A DNA stretch of 64,000 nucleotides from Shouchella xiaoxiensis (lineage in GTDB: Bacteria; Bacillota; Bacilli; Bacillales; Bacillaceae_D), in the NCBI RefSeq assembly GCF_016907895.1, contig NZ_JAFBCV010000003.1:309823-373822 (forward strand), read 5' to 3'. Of this stretch, positions 1-8,941 are shown one piece after another. The first letter of the stretch is position 1, and each line of letters begins with the position of its first letter. The notes below the pieces were generated by a model, which did no database searches, was not told the origin of the DNA, and worked only from the letters and a program-made list of their open reading frames with translations. A program made the translations under genes and the position numbers.

Positions 1-1
1 T

Positions 2-490
2 AAAGCGATGCTTGAAATACTTTACGCGTCTGGAATGCGCGTAACGGAGTTAGTAACGCTTGAAGAGGATCAGCTCCATTTAACGATGGGCTTTATTAGG
101 GTTATCGGTAAAGGAAATAAAGAACGTATCGTTCCTCTTGGTAAACAAGCGGTTACAGCGATGAGTGCCTATTTAGAAAGTGGCAGACAGCAGTTATTAA
201 AGAAGAACAAACATACATACTTATTTGTCAACCATTATGGAAAGCCACTCACTAGACAAGGCTTCTGGAAAATTTTAAAGCAGCTTGCAAGGGAAGCACA
301 AATTAGCAAGTCGTTTAGTCCACACACGCTCAGGCACTCCTTTGCAACGCATTTATTGGAAAATGGAGCAGATTTGCGTTCTGTACAAGAAATGCTTGGT
401 CATGCTGATATTTCCACAACTCAAATTTATACGCATGTAACAAAAACACGTATGAAGGATGTTTATTCAAAATATCATCCGCGGGCGTAA
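2..490 (+). CDS. xerD: Tyrosine recombinase XerD (C-terminal part)
   Basis: Site-specific recombinase that, with XerC, resolves chromosome dimers at dif during division. The reading frame is open through the left window edge, so only the catalytic C-terminal part is present. Visible are the first catalytic Arg in GMRVTEL, the HxxR box in [11 protein letters not shown], the LGH box in MLGHADI, and the nucleophilic Tyr in QIYTH near the end. An internal ATG at 8 is not the start, since the family continues upstream of this region. The next gene, deoB, begins about 40 bases downstream, as in the xerD (ripX)-drm order of B. subtilis. Identification is secure. Confidence 0.93.
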   Translation, partial: KAMLEILYASGMRVTELVTLEEDQLHLTMGFIRVIGKGNKERIVPLGKQAVTAMSAYLESGRQQLLKKNKHTYLFVNHYGKPLTRQGFWKILKQLAREAQISKSFSPHTLRHSFATHLLENGADLRSVQEMLGHADISTTQIYTHVTKTRMKDVYSKYHPRA

Positions 491-531
491 AAAGCTTTAA
501 GAAAAAGATTGAAAATGAAGGAGTAATTTGT

Positions 532-1716
532 ATGTCACGATTATTTGATCGAGTATTTGTCATTGTAATGGATTCAGTAGGGATTGGAGCTGCTCCAGAT
601 GCAAAAGAATTTGGAGATGAAGGCACAAATACGCTAGGTTCCATTGCCGATGCTTTTAATGGCTTAGAAGTTCCGCAACTTGAAAGCTTAGGATTGGGTC
701 ATATCGCGCCTCTAAAAGGTGTCGCTGATCATCAAGCACCACTTGCGAGTTATGGCATTATGCAGGAAGCCTCAGTCGGAAAAGATACGATGACAGGACA
801 TTGGGAACTAATGGGATTATTAATTGAGGAGCCTTTCAGCGTATTTCCACATGGTTTTCCTGATGAATTATTAGATGAACTTAAGCAGATGACAGGAAGA
901 GGGATTCTAGGGAATAAAGTAGCTTCAGGTACTGAGATTCTTGATGAATTAGGTCAGAAGCATGTGGAAACTGGAGACTTAATAGTCTATACGTCTGCAG
1001 ATTCAGTTCTGCAAATCGCGGCGCATGAAGAGATCGTTCCAATTGAGGAGCTTTATCAAATCTGTGAGAAAGCTCGTGAGTTGACACTGGATCCCAAATA
1101 TATGGTGGGTAGAATTATCGCAAGGCCATTTATCGGAGAAGAAAGTGGCTGGAAACGCACTGCAAATAGGCATGATTACGCGTTAAAGCCTTTTGGCAAG
1201 ACGGTGATGAATGAACTTGAAGATGCTGGGTTTGCCTCAATTGCATTAGGGAAGATTTCTGATATTTATGATGGTGAAGGAGTCACTCAATCAATACGAA
1301 CGGTTTCAAATGATGATGGGATGGAAAAATTAGTAGAGCAATTACAAGAAGACTTCACAGGTCTTTGTTTCTTAAACCTAGTCGATTTTGATGCATTGTA
1401 TGGCCATCGTCGTGATGTCAAAGGATACGGAGATGCTATTATACGCTTTGACAAACAATTACCAGAAATTATTGATCAAATTGGGGAACGAGATTTGCTT
1501 GTTATTACAGCAGATCATGGGAATGATCCAACCCACTCTGGGACTGATCATACAAGAGAGCTTGTTCCATTGATCGTTTATAGTAAGTCTCTTCAATCCG
1601 TGGACCTTGGAACGAGAATGACTTTCGCAGATGTTGGGGCGACGATTGCTGATAATTTTGCTGTGAAGATGCCTGATCATGGTTTAAGCTTTTTAAACGA
1701 ACTAAAGAAGAAATAG
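532..1716 (+). CDS. deoB: Phosphopentomutase
   Basis: Interconverts (deoxy)ribose 1-phosphate and 5-phosphate, linking nucleoside phosphorolysis to central metabolism in the cytosol. The protein has 394 residues, the usual family length. It belongs to the alkaline-phosphatase-like metalloenzymes: an N-terminal metal-binding Asp in MDSVGIG (D14), the phospho-acceptor Thr in [10 protein letters not shown] (about T86), and a C-terminal metal site [18 protein letters not shown]. The ATG has an AAGGAG ribosome site. It lies between xerD and pdp. In B. subtilis it is followed by punA, which is missing here. Likely cotranscribed with pdp, 36 bases downstream. Confidence 0.96.
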   Translation: MSRLFDRVFVIVMDSVGIGAAPDAKEFGDEGTNTLGSIADAFNGLEVPQLESLGLGHIAPLKGVADHQAPLASYGIMQEASVGKDTMTGHWELMGLLIEEPFSVFPHGFPDELLDELKQMTGRGILGNKVASGTEILDELGQKHVETGDLIVYTSADSVLQIAAHEEIVPIEELYQICEKARELTLDPKYMVGRIIARPFIGEESGWKRTANRHDYALKPFGKTVMNELEDAGFASIALGKISDIYDGEGVTQSIRTVSNDDGMEKLVEQLQEDFTGLCFLNLVDFDALYGHRRDVKGYGDAIIRFDKQLPEIIDQIGERDLLVITADHGNDPTHSGTDHTRELVPLIVYSKSLQSVDLGTRMTFADVGATIADNFAVKMPDHGLSFLNELKKK

Positions 1717-1752
1717 AGTGATTACTGATTAATTACGGGAGCGTGCTGCACG

Positions 1753-3060
1753 ATGAGAATGGTTGATATTATTGAGAAAAAAAGAGATGGAAAAGAACTT
1801 AACAAAAATGAAATCTGGTGGTTTGTAGAACAGTATACTGACGGGAAAATCCCTGATTATCAAGCGTCGGCTTTGGCAATGGCTATTTATTTTCAAGATA
1901 TGAACCAAGCCGAGCGAGCTGAACTCACGCTAGCGATGGCTCATTCAGGTGATCAAATTGATTTATCCTCAATCGCAGGTATTAAAGCGGACAAGCATTC
2001 AACTGGTGGTGTGGGTGATAAAACAACCATTGCGCTTGCACCACTGGTTGCCGCTGCGGGCGTCCCTGTTGCGAAAATGTCAGGTAGAGGACTTGGTCAT
2101 ACAGGTGGAACAATTGATAAACTAGAAGCGATTCCAGGCTTTTCATGTGATATGTCAACAGACGAGTTTATTGATCATGTCAATAAAAATTTAATAGCTG
2201 TAGCAGGGCAAACAGGAAATTTAACGCCAGCCGACAAGAAGTTATATGCACTTAGAGATGTGACTGGTACAGTAAATTCCACTGCTTTAATCGCTAGTTC
2301 GATTATGAGTAAAAAAATAGCGTCTGGGGCAGATGCGATCGTTCTTGATGTCAAAACAGGATCCGGTGCTTTTATGAAGACACTTGATGATTCGGTTGAG
2401 CTTGCTCAGGCAATGGTTGAAATTGGTACAAAAGTTGGTAGAAAAACAATGGCCGTTATATCTGATATGAATCAGCCACTAGGGCTTGCTGTAGGGAACG
2501 CGCTTGAGATTAAAGAGGCTGTTGATATTCTTAAAGGAGAAGGTCCAGCAGATGTAAGAGAACTATGCTTAGTTCTTGGAAGTCATATGGTTTATTTAGC
2601 TAAGAAAGCTGATTCAGTTAAAGCTGCCCGCGCAAAACTAGAGGAAATTATAGATAGTGGACAAGCCGTTGATGTATTAAAAACGTTCATTCAAACACAG
2701 GGTGGGGATGCAGCCATTGTCGATGATGAGTCTCTTTATCCTACTGCTAAATTTCAAATTGAAGTGAAGGCAGAAGAAGAAGGTTACATCAGTGAGATTG
2801 CCGCTAATCAATTAGGTGTGGCTGCAATGCAGCTCGGCGCAGGAAGAGCGACAAAAGAAGATGAGATCGATTTAGCTGTCGGTCTCGTGCTTGAGAAAAA
2901 AATGGGTGATCAAGTTAGAAAAGGAGACACGCTCGTTACCTTACATGCAAATCGCGAAGATGTAAGCGAAGTACAGCAACTAGTGTTAGATTCCTATAAA
3001 CTTGTGAAAGAAGAAGTCGCTAAACCAACGCTTATTTATAAAGAGATTTATCCTGTATAA
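1753..3060 (+). CDS. pdp: Pyrimidine-nucleoside phosphorylase
   Basis: Phosphorolyses uridine, thymidine and deoxyuridine to the free base and (deoxy)ribose 1-phosphate, which the neighbouring DeoB converts onward. The 435-residue protein has the whole family architecture: helical N-terminus with [18 protein letters not shown], phosphate site [12 protein letters not shown] (about 81-92), [18 protein letters not shown], and the C-terminal PYNP domain with [17 protein letters not shown]. Start ATG at 1753 (MRMVDII) matches family N-termini, with GGGAGCG upstream. Ends at a strong hairpin terminator, so deoB-pdp forms one unit. Confidence 0.96.
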   Translation: MRMVDIIEKKRDGKELNKNEIWWFVEQYTDGKIPDYQASALAMAIYFQDMNQAERAELTLAMAHSGDQIDLSSIAGIKADKHSTGGVGDKTTIALAPLVAAAGVPVAKMSGRGLGHTGGTIDKLEAIPGFSCDMSTDEFIDHVNKNLIAVAGQTGNLTPADKKLYALRDVTGTVNSTALIASSIMSKKIASGADAIVLDVKTGSGAFMKTLDDSVELAQAMVEIGTKVGRKTMAVISDMNQPLGLAVGNALEIKEAVDILKGEGPADVRELCLVLGSHMVYLAKKADSVKAARAKLEEIIDSGQAVDVLKTFIQTQGGDAAIVDDESLYPTAKFQIEVKAEEEGYISEIAANQLGVAAMQLGAGRATKEDEIDLAVGLVLEKKMGDQVRKGDTLVTLHANREDVSEVQQLVLDSYKLVKEEVAKPTLIYKEIYPV

Positions 3061-3063
3061 AAA

Positions 3064-3090
3064 AACCCGCCAATTTTGGCGGGTTTTTTT
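3064..3090 (+). terminator. Rho-independent terminator after pdp
   Basis: CCCGCC and GGCGGG arms around an AATTTT loop, followed by seven T residues, immediately after the pdp stop codon. Confidence 0.9.
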
Positions 3091-3119
3091 GTGTATAAAG
3101 ATCATTCTTTTGAATAGAC

Positions 3120-3542
3120 TCAATCAAACGAGATATCGTAGGGGGTGTTATCACCTTTGTTCATTAAGCGAATGGTGGTTGGCTTAAGCTCTAAAAAGAT
3201 AAAGGAAGGGTCTTCTGGGCCTTTAAAGTAATGACTGAGTGAATCGCTCCAATACTTTTCTTTAAGCTGGATATCATCTTTAATTACGGCTTTACCTTGG
3301 AACTCAATAAACGCATCTTCATAGCCTTCACCAGTATAGCCAAGCAACACATGAACATTAGGATTTGCCTCAATTTCTTCTGCTTTATACGTATCTTTAT
3401 ATGTTGGTGAGAAGAGGGTAAAGCCATCATGGTAAAAGCTCATGTAGCGAGCATGGGGTTTGTTGCCTTTAACCGTTGCTAGCGAGCCAATTTTATGATC
3501 CTTCATCACTTTAAGTATTTGTTCCTTCACGTGGTTGTCCAT
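3120..3542 (-). CDS. ydaG: General stress protein 26 family, FMN-binding split barrel
   Basis: Small flavin-binding split-barrel protein of the pyridoxamine 5'-phosphate oxidase superfamily, resembling B. subtilis YdaG (general stress protein 26). The 140 residues show the family N-terminus (MKDHKIGSLATVKGNKPHARYM), a central FSPTYKDTYKAEEIEANPNVHVLLGY segment and a C-terminal strand FIFLELKPTTIRLMN. Physiological substrate is unknown for the family. Stands alone and convergent to pdp. In B. subtilis the homologue is under sigma-B; the promoter here is not convincing (see rejected items). Start ATG has an AAAAGGTAGTG ribosome site. Confidence 0.85.
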   Translation of the reverse strand: MDNHVKEQILKVMKDHKIGSLATVKGNKPHARYMSFYHDGFTLFSPTYKDTYKAEEIEANPNVHVLLGYTGEGYEDAFIEFQGKAVIKDDIQLKEKYWSDSLSHYFKGPEDPSFIFLELKPTTIRLMNKGDNTPYDISFD

Positions 3543-3683
3543 TTTTAATCACTACCTTTTCATTGGAATTTAAACCTAGTATTCCTCTATTGTCGAAAAT
3601 AAAACATATAAAAAAGGTTTAATAACAGATGTGAACGTCTATACACTCCATGTAAGTAGATTGATAGAAGGAGTGTTTTACAA

Positions 3684-4097
3684 ATGGCAGATATCGTATA
3701 TACATCAAGCGCAACGGCAAAAGGTGGACGTGAAGGTTCAGTTAAGTCAGATGATGCAAACGTAGATTTGAACTTGGTCAAACCAGGTTCTAAGAAAGAG
3801 GGAACGAATCCTGAACAGTTATTTGCGGCAGGGTATGCTTCCTGTTTTGATGGCGCTTTAAATTTAATGGCGTCAAATGCAAAAAAAGAAATCGAATCCA
3901 CTACAACAGCGCATGTTTCTTTAGTGAAGGACCCTTCAGACGGTGGCTTTCAAATTGGAGCAGAGCTTGAAGTAGTCGTGAAAGGTGTGTCTGAGGAAGA
4001 AGCTCAGGAGCTCGTAGAGAAGGCACATGAATTTTGCCCCTATTCAAAAGCGACGCGCGGGAATATTCAAGTTAAATTAACGGCAAAAGCAGAATAA
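3684..4097 (+). CDS. ohr: Organic hydroperoxide resistance protein (Ohr/OsmC family)
   Basis: Thiol peroxidase that reduces organic (lipid) hydroperoxides to alcohols, usually with lipoylated partner proteins as reductant. The 137-residue protein has the two redox cysteines in their family contexts: C54 in AAGYASCFDGAL and C118 in EFCPYSKATRGN, plus the conserved Arg in GGREG (R16). Length is normal. ATG is preceded by GAAGGAG. No OhrR-type repressor gene is adjacent and I could not read an OhrR operator with confidence. The next gene follows after 16 bases and may be cotranscribed. Confidence 0.94.
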   Translation: MADIVYTSSATAKGGREGSVKSDDANVDLNLVKPGSKKEGTNPEQLFAAGYASCFDGALNLMASNAKKEIESTTTAHVSLVKDPSDGGFQIGAELEVVVKGVSEEEAQELVEKAHEFCPYSKATRGNIQVKLTAKAE

Positions 4098-4113
4098 CTG
4101 AGGAGGCTGACCA

Positions 4114-4905
4114 TTGTCACTAACAAATGAGATTAAGCGATTTAAGCAAATTCATTGTGAAGATGGCTGTTTGTCAATTTATTTACGTACATCAATTACA
4201 AGCGTAGATCAACAAAAAGGCGAATGGAAAATCCGGTTAAAGAATGGGCTGAAAAAGCTAGAAGAATACTTGGAAGTTAGCGACAATGGGCCGCAGTTAG
4301 CTGCCTTTAAACGATTAAAAAAAGAAGCAGAAAACCAAATAAAAGAACTAGCAACAAACATGCCTATAAGCGTTGTTTTTATTGGCTCTTCAAGCGGTGA
4401 ATGTCACCTAAAAAAACTTCAGGTCCCTGTTGAAAATGACTTTAGGTGGGAACAAAATCCCGTAGTTGATCAACTTGAGCATCTAACAACGAAATACCCG
4501 TTGTCTGGCATTGTGATGATCAAGAAGACGGATGTACATCTTGTTGAAACAAGCTTAGGGGAAGTCATGGAGGAAAAGCAGTTTAGTTGGGATGTTGATA
4601 CGGAAGACTGGAAAGAATATGTTGGTGCTAAACCACAGGCGGAAGCTGGTGCGGCATTACATCGTGAGCAATATGCAGATCGGTTTGACGCAAATCAGCA
4701 GAGGTGGTTTAAGAAGATCGCGCAAAAAATAGAAAAAAATGCAAAACAACGTAATTGGGATTCCATACATCTTACTGGTTCACCAGATCAAACCTCTGAA
4801 TTCTCCCGGCAGTTTGCTATAAGAAAAGTCAACATCATGAAGAAAAATTTAACAAAGTTGAAGCCTCATGAAATTATAAAAGAAGTAAATGAATCAACTG
4901 TTTAA
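4114..4905 (+). CDS. Probable VLRF1/baeRF-type release-factor-like protein
   Basis: The 263-residue soluble protein resembles bacterial members of the archaeo-eukaryotic release-factor-1 fold group (VLRF1/baeRF). These are relatives of the eukaryotic peptidyl-tRNA-hydrolysing proteins Vms1/ANKZF1. Seen directly: a charged N-terminal helical region, a middle with alternating strands (PISVVFIGSSSGECHLKKL, YPLSGIVMIKKTDVHLVETSLGEV), then a Lys-rich helical C-terminus (QQRWFKKIAQKIEKNAKQ). Starts with TTG behind GAGGAGG. A role in peptidyl-tRNA release or ribosome rescue is inference from the family. It follows ohr by 16 bases and ends at a strong terminator. Family assignment is from memory of sequence style, so moderate confidence. 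Confidence 0.5.
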   Translation: MSLTNEIKRFKQIHCEDGCLSIYLRTSITSVDQQKGEWKIRLKNGLKKLEEYLEVSDNGPQLAAFKRLKKEAENQIKELATNMPISVVFIGSSSGECHLKKLQVPVENDFRWEQNPVVDQLEHLTTKYPLSGIVMIKKTDVHLVETSLGEVMEEKQFSWDVDTEDWKEYVGAKPQAEAGAALHREQYADRFDANQQRWFKKIAQKIEKNAKQRNWDSIHLTGSPDQTSEFSRQFAIRKVNIMKKNLTKLKPHEIIKEVNESTV

Positions 4906-4907
4906 CA

Positions 4908-4942
4908 AAAAAAGTTTGTGCTCTTTGCACAAACTTTTTTTT
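4908..4942 (+). terminator. Rho-independent terminator after the VLRF1-like gene
   Basis: AAAAGTTTGTGC and GCACAAACTTTT arms with a TCTTT loop and a long T tract. It closes the ohr unit. Confidence 0.9.
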
Positions 4943-4962
4943 CGTGTCTCGAAAGAAACGTT

Positions 4963-4992
4963 TTGACAGATAAAGATCTTGATCGATATAAT
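4963..4992 (+). promoter_or_regulatory. Sigma-A-type promoter of the efflux gene
   Basis: Consensus -35 TTGACA at 4963-4968 and consensus -10 TATAAT at 4987-4992, with an 18-base spacer that contains the palindrome AAGATCTT. A promoter this close to consensus in front of a drug pump often needs a repressor. No regulator gene lies next to it. Confidence 0.75.
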
Positions 4993-5038
4993 GAGAGGAT
5001 TAGTATAGTTGAATAGCCAATGAAAAGAAGGTTTTGGA

Positions 5039-6427
5039 ATGGACGAAACAAGAGAAGAAATTCCTCAATTTAATAAGAAGCCTCTTATTGCCGTTTTGTT
5101 AATCGGGGCATTTGTTGCCATATTAAATCAAACGTTACTTACTACTGCGCTCCCGCACTTAATGACTGATTTAGAGATTAATGAAAATGAGGCGCAATGG
5201 GTAACAACTATTTTTATGCTAGTTAATGGAATAATGATTCCAATAACGGCTTTTTTAATTGAAAAATTTACGGCACGATCGCTCTTTCTCACGGCAATGA
5301 TTATGTTTGGGATTGGTACACTTATTTGTGCTATCTCTCCATCATTCAGTATGCTTCTCATTGGTCGGGTTGTTCAAGCGTCAGGTGCAGGTATTATGAT
5401 GCCATTAATGCAGACCGTTTTTCTGTTAATCTTTCCAAAAGAAAAAAGAGGGACAGCCATGGGGATGGTTGGTTTAGTCATTTCATTTGCCCCTGCAATT
5501 GGTCCGACCTTGTCTGGTTGGCTCGTTGAATCGTATCATTGGAGCATTCTTTTCTGGATCCTTATGCCCATCGTAGTGTTCGATATTATTGCTGCTATCT
5601 TTGTCATGAGAAATGTGACAACGTTACGTCATCCTAAATTAGACAGCCTGTCGATTATTCTCTCAACACTTGGTTTTGGAGGATTACTATTTGCTTTTTC
5701 TAATGCAGGTCAGGCGAGCTGGGGAAGCCCACTTGTTTTTATTCCACTACTAATTGGTGTATTATCACTGTTCCTATTTATTAAGCGTCAGTTGCGCTTA
5801 CCACAACCAGTATTAGAGTTTCGTGTATTTACATACCCTGTTTTTTCATTGACAACTGTAATTGGAATGTTGGTCTTCGTTTCGCTCGTTGGACCAGCAA
5901 CGATCCTGCCAATTTTTATGCAAAATATGCAAGGGTATAGTGCTTTTGAGACAGGTTTAACCATTTTGCCTGGCGCGGTTCTAATGGGGATTATGTCTCC
6001 AATAACTGGACGAATTTTTGATAAAATAGGAGCCAGAAGCTTAGCGATTATTGGCTTAACGCTCATTTTTGTTTCTTCGCTTTTATATACAAACTTAACA
6101 ACAGACACGAGTCTCACTTATTTAACAATTGTTTATGCGGTTCGAATGTTTGGTTTATCCCTTGTTCTAATGCCAGTCACAACAGCGGGATTAAATGTCC
6201 TACCAAGAGAATTAATTCCACATGGGACAGCAATGAACAACACAATGCGTCAAGTATCAGGGTCCATTGGCACAGCAATCTTGGTGTCTGTGATGACGGC
6301 TTCTACTTCCACAGAAAACAGCGAAGCTATGATTCAAGGTGTAAACAATTCATTTATCGTCGCGACTTGTGTTGCTTTTGTTAGTTTAATACTTGCTTTT
6401 TTTATAAAGAAAAATGTAACAAGGTAA
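5039..6427 (+). CDS. MFS multidrug efflux permease, DHA2 (EmrB/QacA) family
   Basis: Proton-coupled exporter in the cytoplasmic membrane, probably moving hydrophobic drugs or toxic metabolites out. The 462-residue protein has about 14 hydrophobic segments, as in DHA2 transporters. The N-terminal motif NQTLLTTALPHLMTDL, motif A (LIEKFTARSLFL), RVVQASGAGIMMPLMQ and motif C (GLVISFAPAIGPTLSG) are all recognisable. It is close in style to B. subtilis LmrB/MdtP. ATG follows AAGAAGG. Monocistronic, with its own strong promoter. Substrate cannot be told from sequence. Confidence 0.88.
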   Translation: MDETREEIPQFNKKPLIAVLLIGAFVAILNQTLLTTALPHLMTDLEINENEAQWVTTIFMLVNGIMIPITAFLIEKFTARSLFLTAMIMFGIGTLICAISPSFSMLLIGRVVQASGAGIMMPLMQTVFLLIFPKEKRGTAMGMVGLVISFAPAIGPTLSGWLVESYHWSILFWILMPIVVFDIIAAIFVMRNVTTLRHPKLDSLSIILSTLGFGGLLFAFSNAGQASWGSPLVFIPLLIGVLSLFLFIKRQLRLPQPVLEFRVFTYPVFSLTTVIGMLVFVSLVGPATILPIFMQNMQGYSAFETGLTILPGAVLMGIMSPITGRIFDKIGARSLAIIGLTLIFVSSLLYTNLTTDTSLTYLTIVYAVRMFGLSLVLMPVTTAGLNVLPRELIPHGTAMNNTMRQVSGSIGTAILVSVMTASTSTENSEAMIQGVNNSFIVATCVAFVSLILAFFIKKNVTR

Positions 6428-6496
6428 GTGTCCTTTATGTTTTGTTTTCTACTAACAGGGTATATGATATGTAGAAACAGATAAAGGAGAGATAGC

Positions 6497-6694
6497 ATGA
6501 AAGAGTACACGGTTACACCTAATAAAGATGCTACAACTTGGTTTTTAAAAGTCGAAAACGTTGCTCCTTTTGAGGAGTTTGATAAACAGTCTTCTGCAAT
6601 TGAGGCTGGCATGAAAATAGCTGAAACAAATCAACCTAGCCGACTCATTATTTTTGATGAGCAAAATCAAAAACAAGAAATAAAAACGTTTTAA
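6497..6694 (+). CDS. DUF2188 family small protein
   Basis: 65-residue soluble protein with the DUF2188 pattern: an N-terminal strand (YTVTPNKDATTWFLKVEN), a helix with the FDKQSSAIEAGMKIAE segment, and a C-terminal strand RLIIFDEQNQKQEIKTF. The family is small, widespread and of unknown function. ATG is preceded by AAAGGAGAG. Monocistronic, closed by its own terminator. Confidence 0.75.
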   Translation: MKEYTVTPNKDATTWFLKVENVAPFEEFDKQSSAIEAGMKIAETNQPSRLIIFDEQNQKQEIKTF

Positions 6695-6696
6695 GC

Positions 6697-6724
6697 AAAC
6701 AGGCCATTGAGGCCTGTTTTTTTA
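6697..6724 (+). terminator. Rho-independent terminator after the DUF2188 gene
   Basis: AAACAGGCC and GGCCTGTTT arms with loop ATTGA and a T tract. Confidence 0.88.
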
Positions 6725-6785
6725 GTATAAAGGCTTAATTCATCCATATACTAAAAGCACTTATGGTAAAAGTGAGGCTTTTAGA

Positions 6786-7562
6786 ATGAAACGTTTAACC
6801 TATGTTTTTTTATCGTGTTGTTTAATACTTCCTGTTCTTGGTTGTTCTTATACACAGCCTGAGAGCAGTCAGGCACTTCATCGAAAAAATGGTGAACCAA
6901 ACGCAGCGCAAGGAATGGACCATCACAGACAGTATGAAAAGGACTCCATATATGCACGATCGTCCATCTCATCAGGTGCTGAAGGGAGATTACAATCCAA
7001 AGGCATGAAGCATCATAAACATGTTGTTGCGCTTACTTTCAATGACGGGCCAATTCAAAATGAGACAGATACATTGTTAGACTTATTAAAAGAATTACAT
7101 GTGAAAGCAACATTTTTTGTAGTTGGCAACCAAATTGAAGGAAATGAATCAACGATTAAGCGTATGGTAGCTGATGGTCATCGGATTGGAAATCATTCCT
7201 TCACTCATCAGAATTTAACCGAATTAACGATTAGTGAGATAAAAGAGGAAATTTCTAAAACAGATGATTTGTTAGCTAAAGCAGTCGGTATTCGTACGGA
7301 TATGGTGCGTGCCCCATATGGGTTGATTCCGATTAAGGCAAAGAAATGGTTAGCGAATAATCACTATCATCTTATAGGCTGGGATGCTGATTATGCTAGT
7401 CGTGAAGAAATTGATAGACTTGAGAATGGAACGATTATGCTTTTCCATGAAGGGAAGCATGACTCTATAGCAGACATTCAAACAAAAATTGAAACGCTAA
7501 AAAGCGAAGGATACACGTTTGTAACAGTTCCAGAGCTTTTTCAAACAAATGGCTTGAAATGA
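6786..7562 (+). CDS. Polysaccharide deacetylase (NodB domain) lipoprotein with altered catalytic motif
   Basis: Carbohydrate esterase family 4 protein anchored outside the cell. Residues 1-20 form a lipoprotein signal with VLGC at the lipobox (C20). A charged linker to about residue 75 precedes a NodB domain. The zinc site is intact: D87, H137 and H141 (GNHSFTH). Also present are RAPYG (R175), WDADYAS and the C-terminal LFHEG (H221). The first motif reads TFNDGP instead of TFDDGP, so the residue that acts as catalytic base in characterised CE4 enzymes is Asn (N86). It may be inactive, weakly active or only a binder. It lies just upstream of dacF, a place consistent with cell-wall or cortex work, but a sporulation role is inference. 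Confidence 0.85.
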   Translation: MKRLTYVFLSCCLILPVLGCSYTQPESSQALHRKNGEPNAAQGMDHHRQYEKDSIYARSSISSGAEGRLQSKGMKHHKHVVALTFNDGPIQNETDTLLDLLKELHVKATFFVVGNQIEGNESTIKRMVADGHRIGNHSFTHQNLTELTISEIKEEISKTDDLLAKAVGIRTDMVRAPYGLIPIKAKKWLANNHYHLIGWDADYASREEIDRLENGTIMLFHEGKHDSIADIQTKIETLKSEGYTFVTVPELFQTNGLK

Positions 7563-7586
7563 AGCGTACATGACGTACGCTTTTTT
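7563..7586 (+). terminator. Rho-independent terminator after the deacetylase gene
   Basis: AGCGTAC and GTACGCT arms, ATGAC loop, six T residues. It separates this gene from dacF. Confidence 0.85.
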
Positions 7587-7594
7587 ATTTTTAT

Positions 7595-7624
7595 GTATAG
7601 ATCAATGTGTAAATGGTAAGAATA
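7595..7624 (+). promoter_or_regulatory. Candidate sigma-F promoter of dacF
   Basis: GTATA at 7595-7599 and GGTAAGAATA at 7615-7624, separated by 15 bases, match the forespore sigma-F pattern (GYWTA, about 16 bases, GGnrAnAnTw). dacF is sigma-F dependent in B. subtilis. The site overlaps an in-frame ATG at 7613, which argues for the downstream start. Confidence 0.6.
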
Positions 7625-7666
7625 GCGAATAGTTTTTTACATAATGGAACAATGGAGGATAAGCAG

Positions 7667-8833
7667 ATGAAAAGAAAGCTTCTTTTAATAGTTTTAATGA
7701 TCTCTTTACTAATTGGATTAATAGTGAAACCAGCGTATGCGACCGAGGGAACAGAGGTAAACCTAGCAGAAAAAGCACTGTCTGCGATAGTCATTGAACG
7801 AGATACTGGAGAAGTACTCTATGAAAAAAATAGCAACAAAGCGCTCCCTCCAGCAAGTATGACCAAAATCATGACCATGTTATTAATTATGGAAGCGATT
7901 GACGAAGGAAAATTAAAGTATGAAGACATGGTAACCGTTAGTGAGTATGCAGCGTCAATGGGTGGTTCGCAAGTCTTCCTAGAACCTGGCGAACAAATGA
8001 GTGTAGACGATTTATTAAAAGCAATTGCAGTTGCATCTGGTAATGATGCTGCTGTTGCAATGGCGGAGCATATTGGTGGTTCTGAAGAAGAATTTGTGAA
8101 ATTGATGAACGATAAGGCAGCAGAACTTAATTTGGAGAATACCACTTTTCAAAACACAAATGGCTTACCGGTAGCCAATCACTTTACTTCCGCACATGAC
8201 CTTGCTGTGATAGCAAAAGAATTGCTTAAGTATGAAAATATCACTTCTTACACAGGCATCTATGAGGACTATTTACGGAAAGGGACGGATAAAGAGTTCT
8301 GGCTTGTTAATACGAATAAATTAGTCCGCTTTTATCCGGGGGTAGATGGATTAAAAACGGGATTTACCCAAGAGGCTAAATATGGTCTAACGGCGACTGC
8401 TAACAAAAATGGAATGCGCGTGATTGCCGTAGTGATGGGTGCACCAACACCAAAAGATCGTAATGCAGATATTTCTTCATTACTTGATTATGCTTACGCC
8501 CATTACTCAACAAACAAGCTTTATGAAAGAGGCGATATTCTTGGCGAAGCGCACGTAACGAAAGGTCAAGAAAAGACTGTACAAGCAGTTGTTCCAGAAC
8601 AAGTTTCGGTGCTTATTAAAAAAGGCGAGAATGTTGATGAAGCAGAAGTAACTATCCAATTGAATAAAGACTTACAGGCACCTGTTCAAAAAGGCGATGT
8701 TGTTGGACATCTTTTAGTAGAAAAACAAGGTGAAACTTTAATCAAAACAGACCTAACCGCTGCTGAAACAATTGAAACCGCATCTTGGTGGGAGTTATTT
8801 AAGCGATCTTTGTCTACTTTTGCTGGAAAATAA
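7667..8833 (+). CDS. dacF: D-alanyl-D-alanine carboxypeptidase DacF
   Basis: Penicillin-binding DD-carboxypeptidase of the S11 (DacA/PBP5) family that trims the terminal D-Ala of peptidoglycan stem peptides; DacF acts in the forespore. Start ATG at 7667 is chosen because it has GGAGG upstream and opens directly into a signal peptide (cleavage near PAYAT). Active-site motifs: SxxK as S64-M-T-K67, SGN at 124-126, and KTG at 230-232 (DGLKTGF). The C-terminal PBP5-type beta domain and an amphipathic tail (WWELFKRSLSTFAGK) follow. The spoIIA operon lies directly downstream without a strong terminator, as in B. subtilis, allowing read-through. Confidence 0.95.
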   Translation: MKRKLLLIVLMISLLIGLIVKPAYATEGTEVNLAEKALSAIVIERDTGEVLYEKNSNKALPPASMTKIMTMLLIMEAIDEGKLKYEDMVTVSEYAASMGGSQVFLEPGEQMSVDDLLKAIAVASGNDAAVAMAEHIGGSEEEFVKLMNDKAAELNLENTTFQNTNGLPVANHFTSAHDLAVIAKELLKYENITSYTGIYEDYLRKGTDKEFWLVNTNKLVRFYPGVDGLKTGFTQEAKYGLTATANKNGMRVIAVVMGAPTPKDRNADISSLLDYAYAHYSTNKLYERGDILGEAHVTKGQEKTVQAVVPEQVSVLIKKGENVDEAEVTIQLNKDLQAPVQKGDVVGHLLVEKQGETLIKTDLTAAETIETASWWELFKRSLSTFAGK

Positions 8834-8879
8834 ATGATAAAAAGAAGTTTGCACTTTTTACCACTAGTTTTGTCATATG

Positions 8880-8907
8880 CAAGGATTTTTCTTAGTAAAG
8901 ATGGAAT
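8880..8907 (+). promoter_or_regulatory. Candidate sigma-H promoter of the spoIIA operon
   Basis: AAGGATTT at 8881-8888 and ATGGAAT at 8901-8907 with a 12-base gap fit the sigma-H consensus RnAGGAWWW...RnnGAAT in every fixed base except the first R. It is placed 35-62 bases before spoIIAA, whose B. subtilis homologue is transcribed by sigma-H at sporulation onset. Confidence 0.7.
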
Positions 8908-8941
8908 CTAAGCGATAGAAAAATTAGACGGAGGTGCCTTC

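Noticed and set aside
3551..3576. Sigma-B-like promoter (GGTTTAA ... GGTAGT on the minus strand) before the general stress protein gene
   Set aside because: The -10 would lie about ten bases from the ATG and coincide with the ribosome site, leaving no leader; the -10 also departs from GGGTAT.
7613..7666. Longer dacF start at ATG 7613
   Set aside because: It overlaps the sigma-F-like -10, adds residues before the signal peptide, and lacks a ribosome site.
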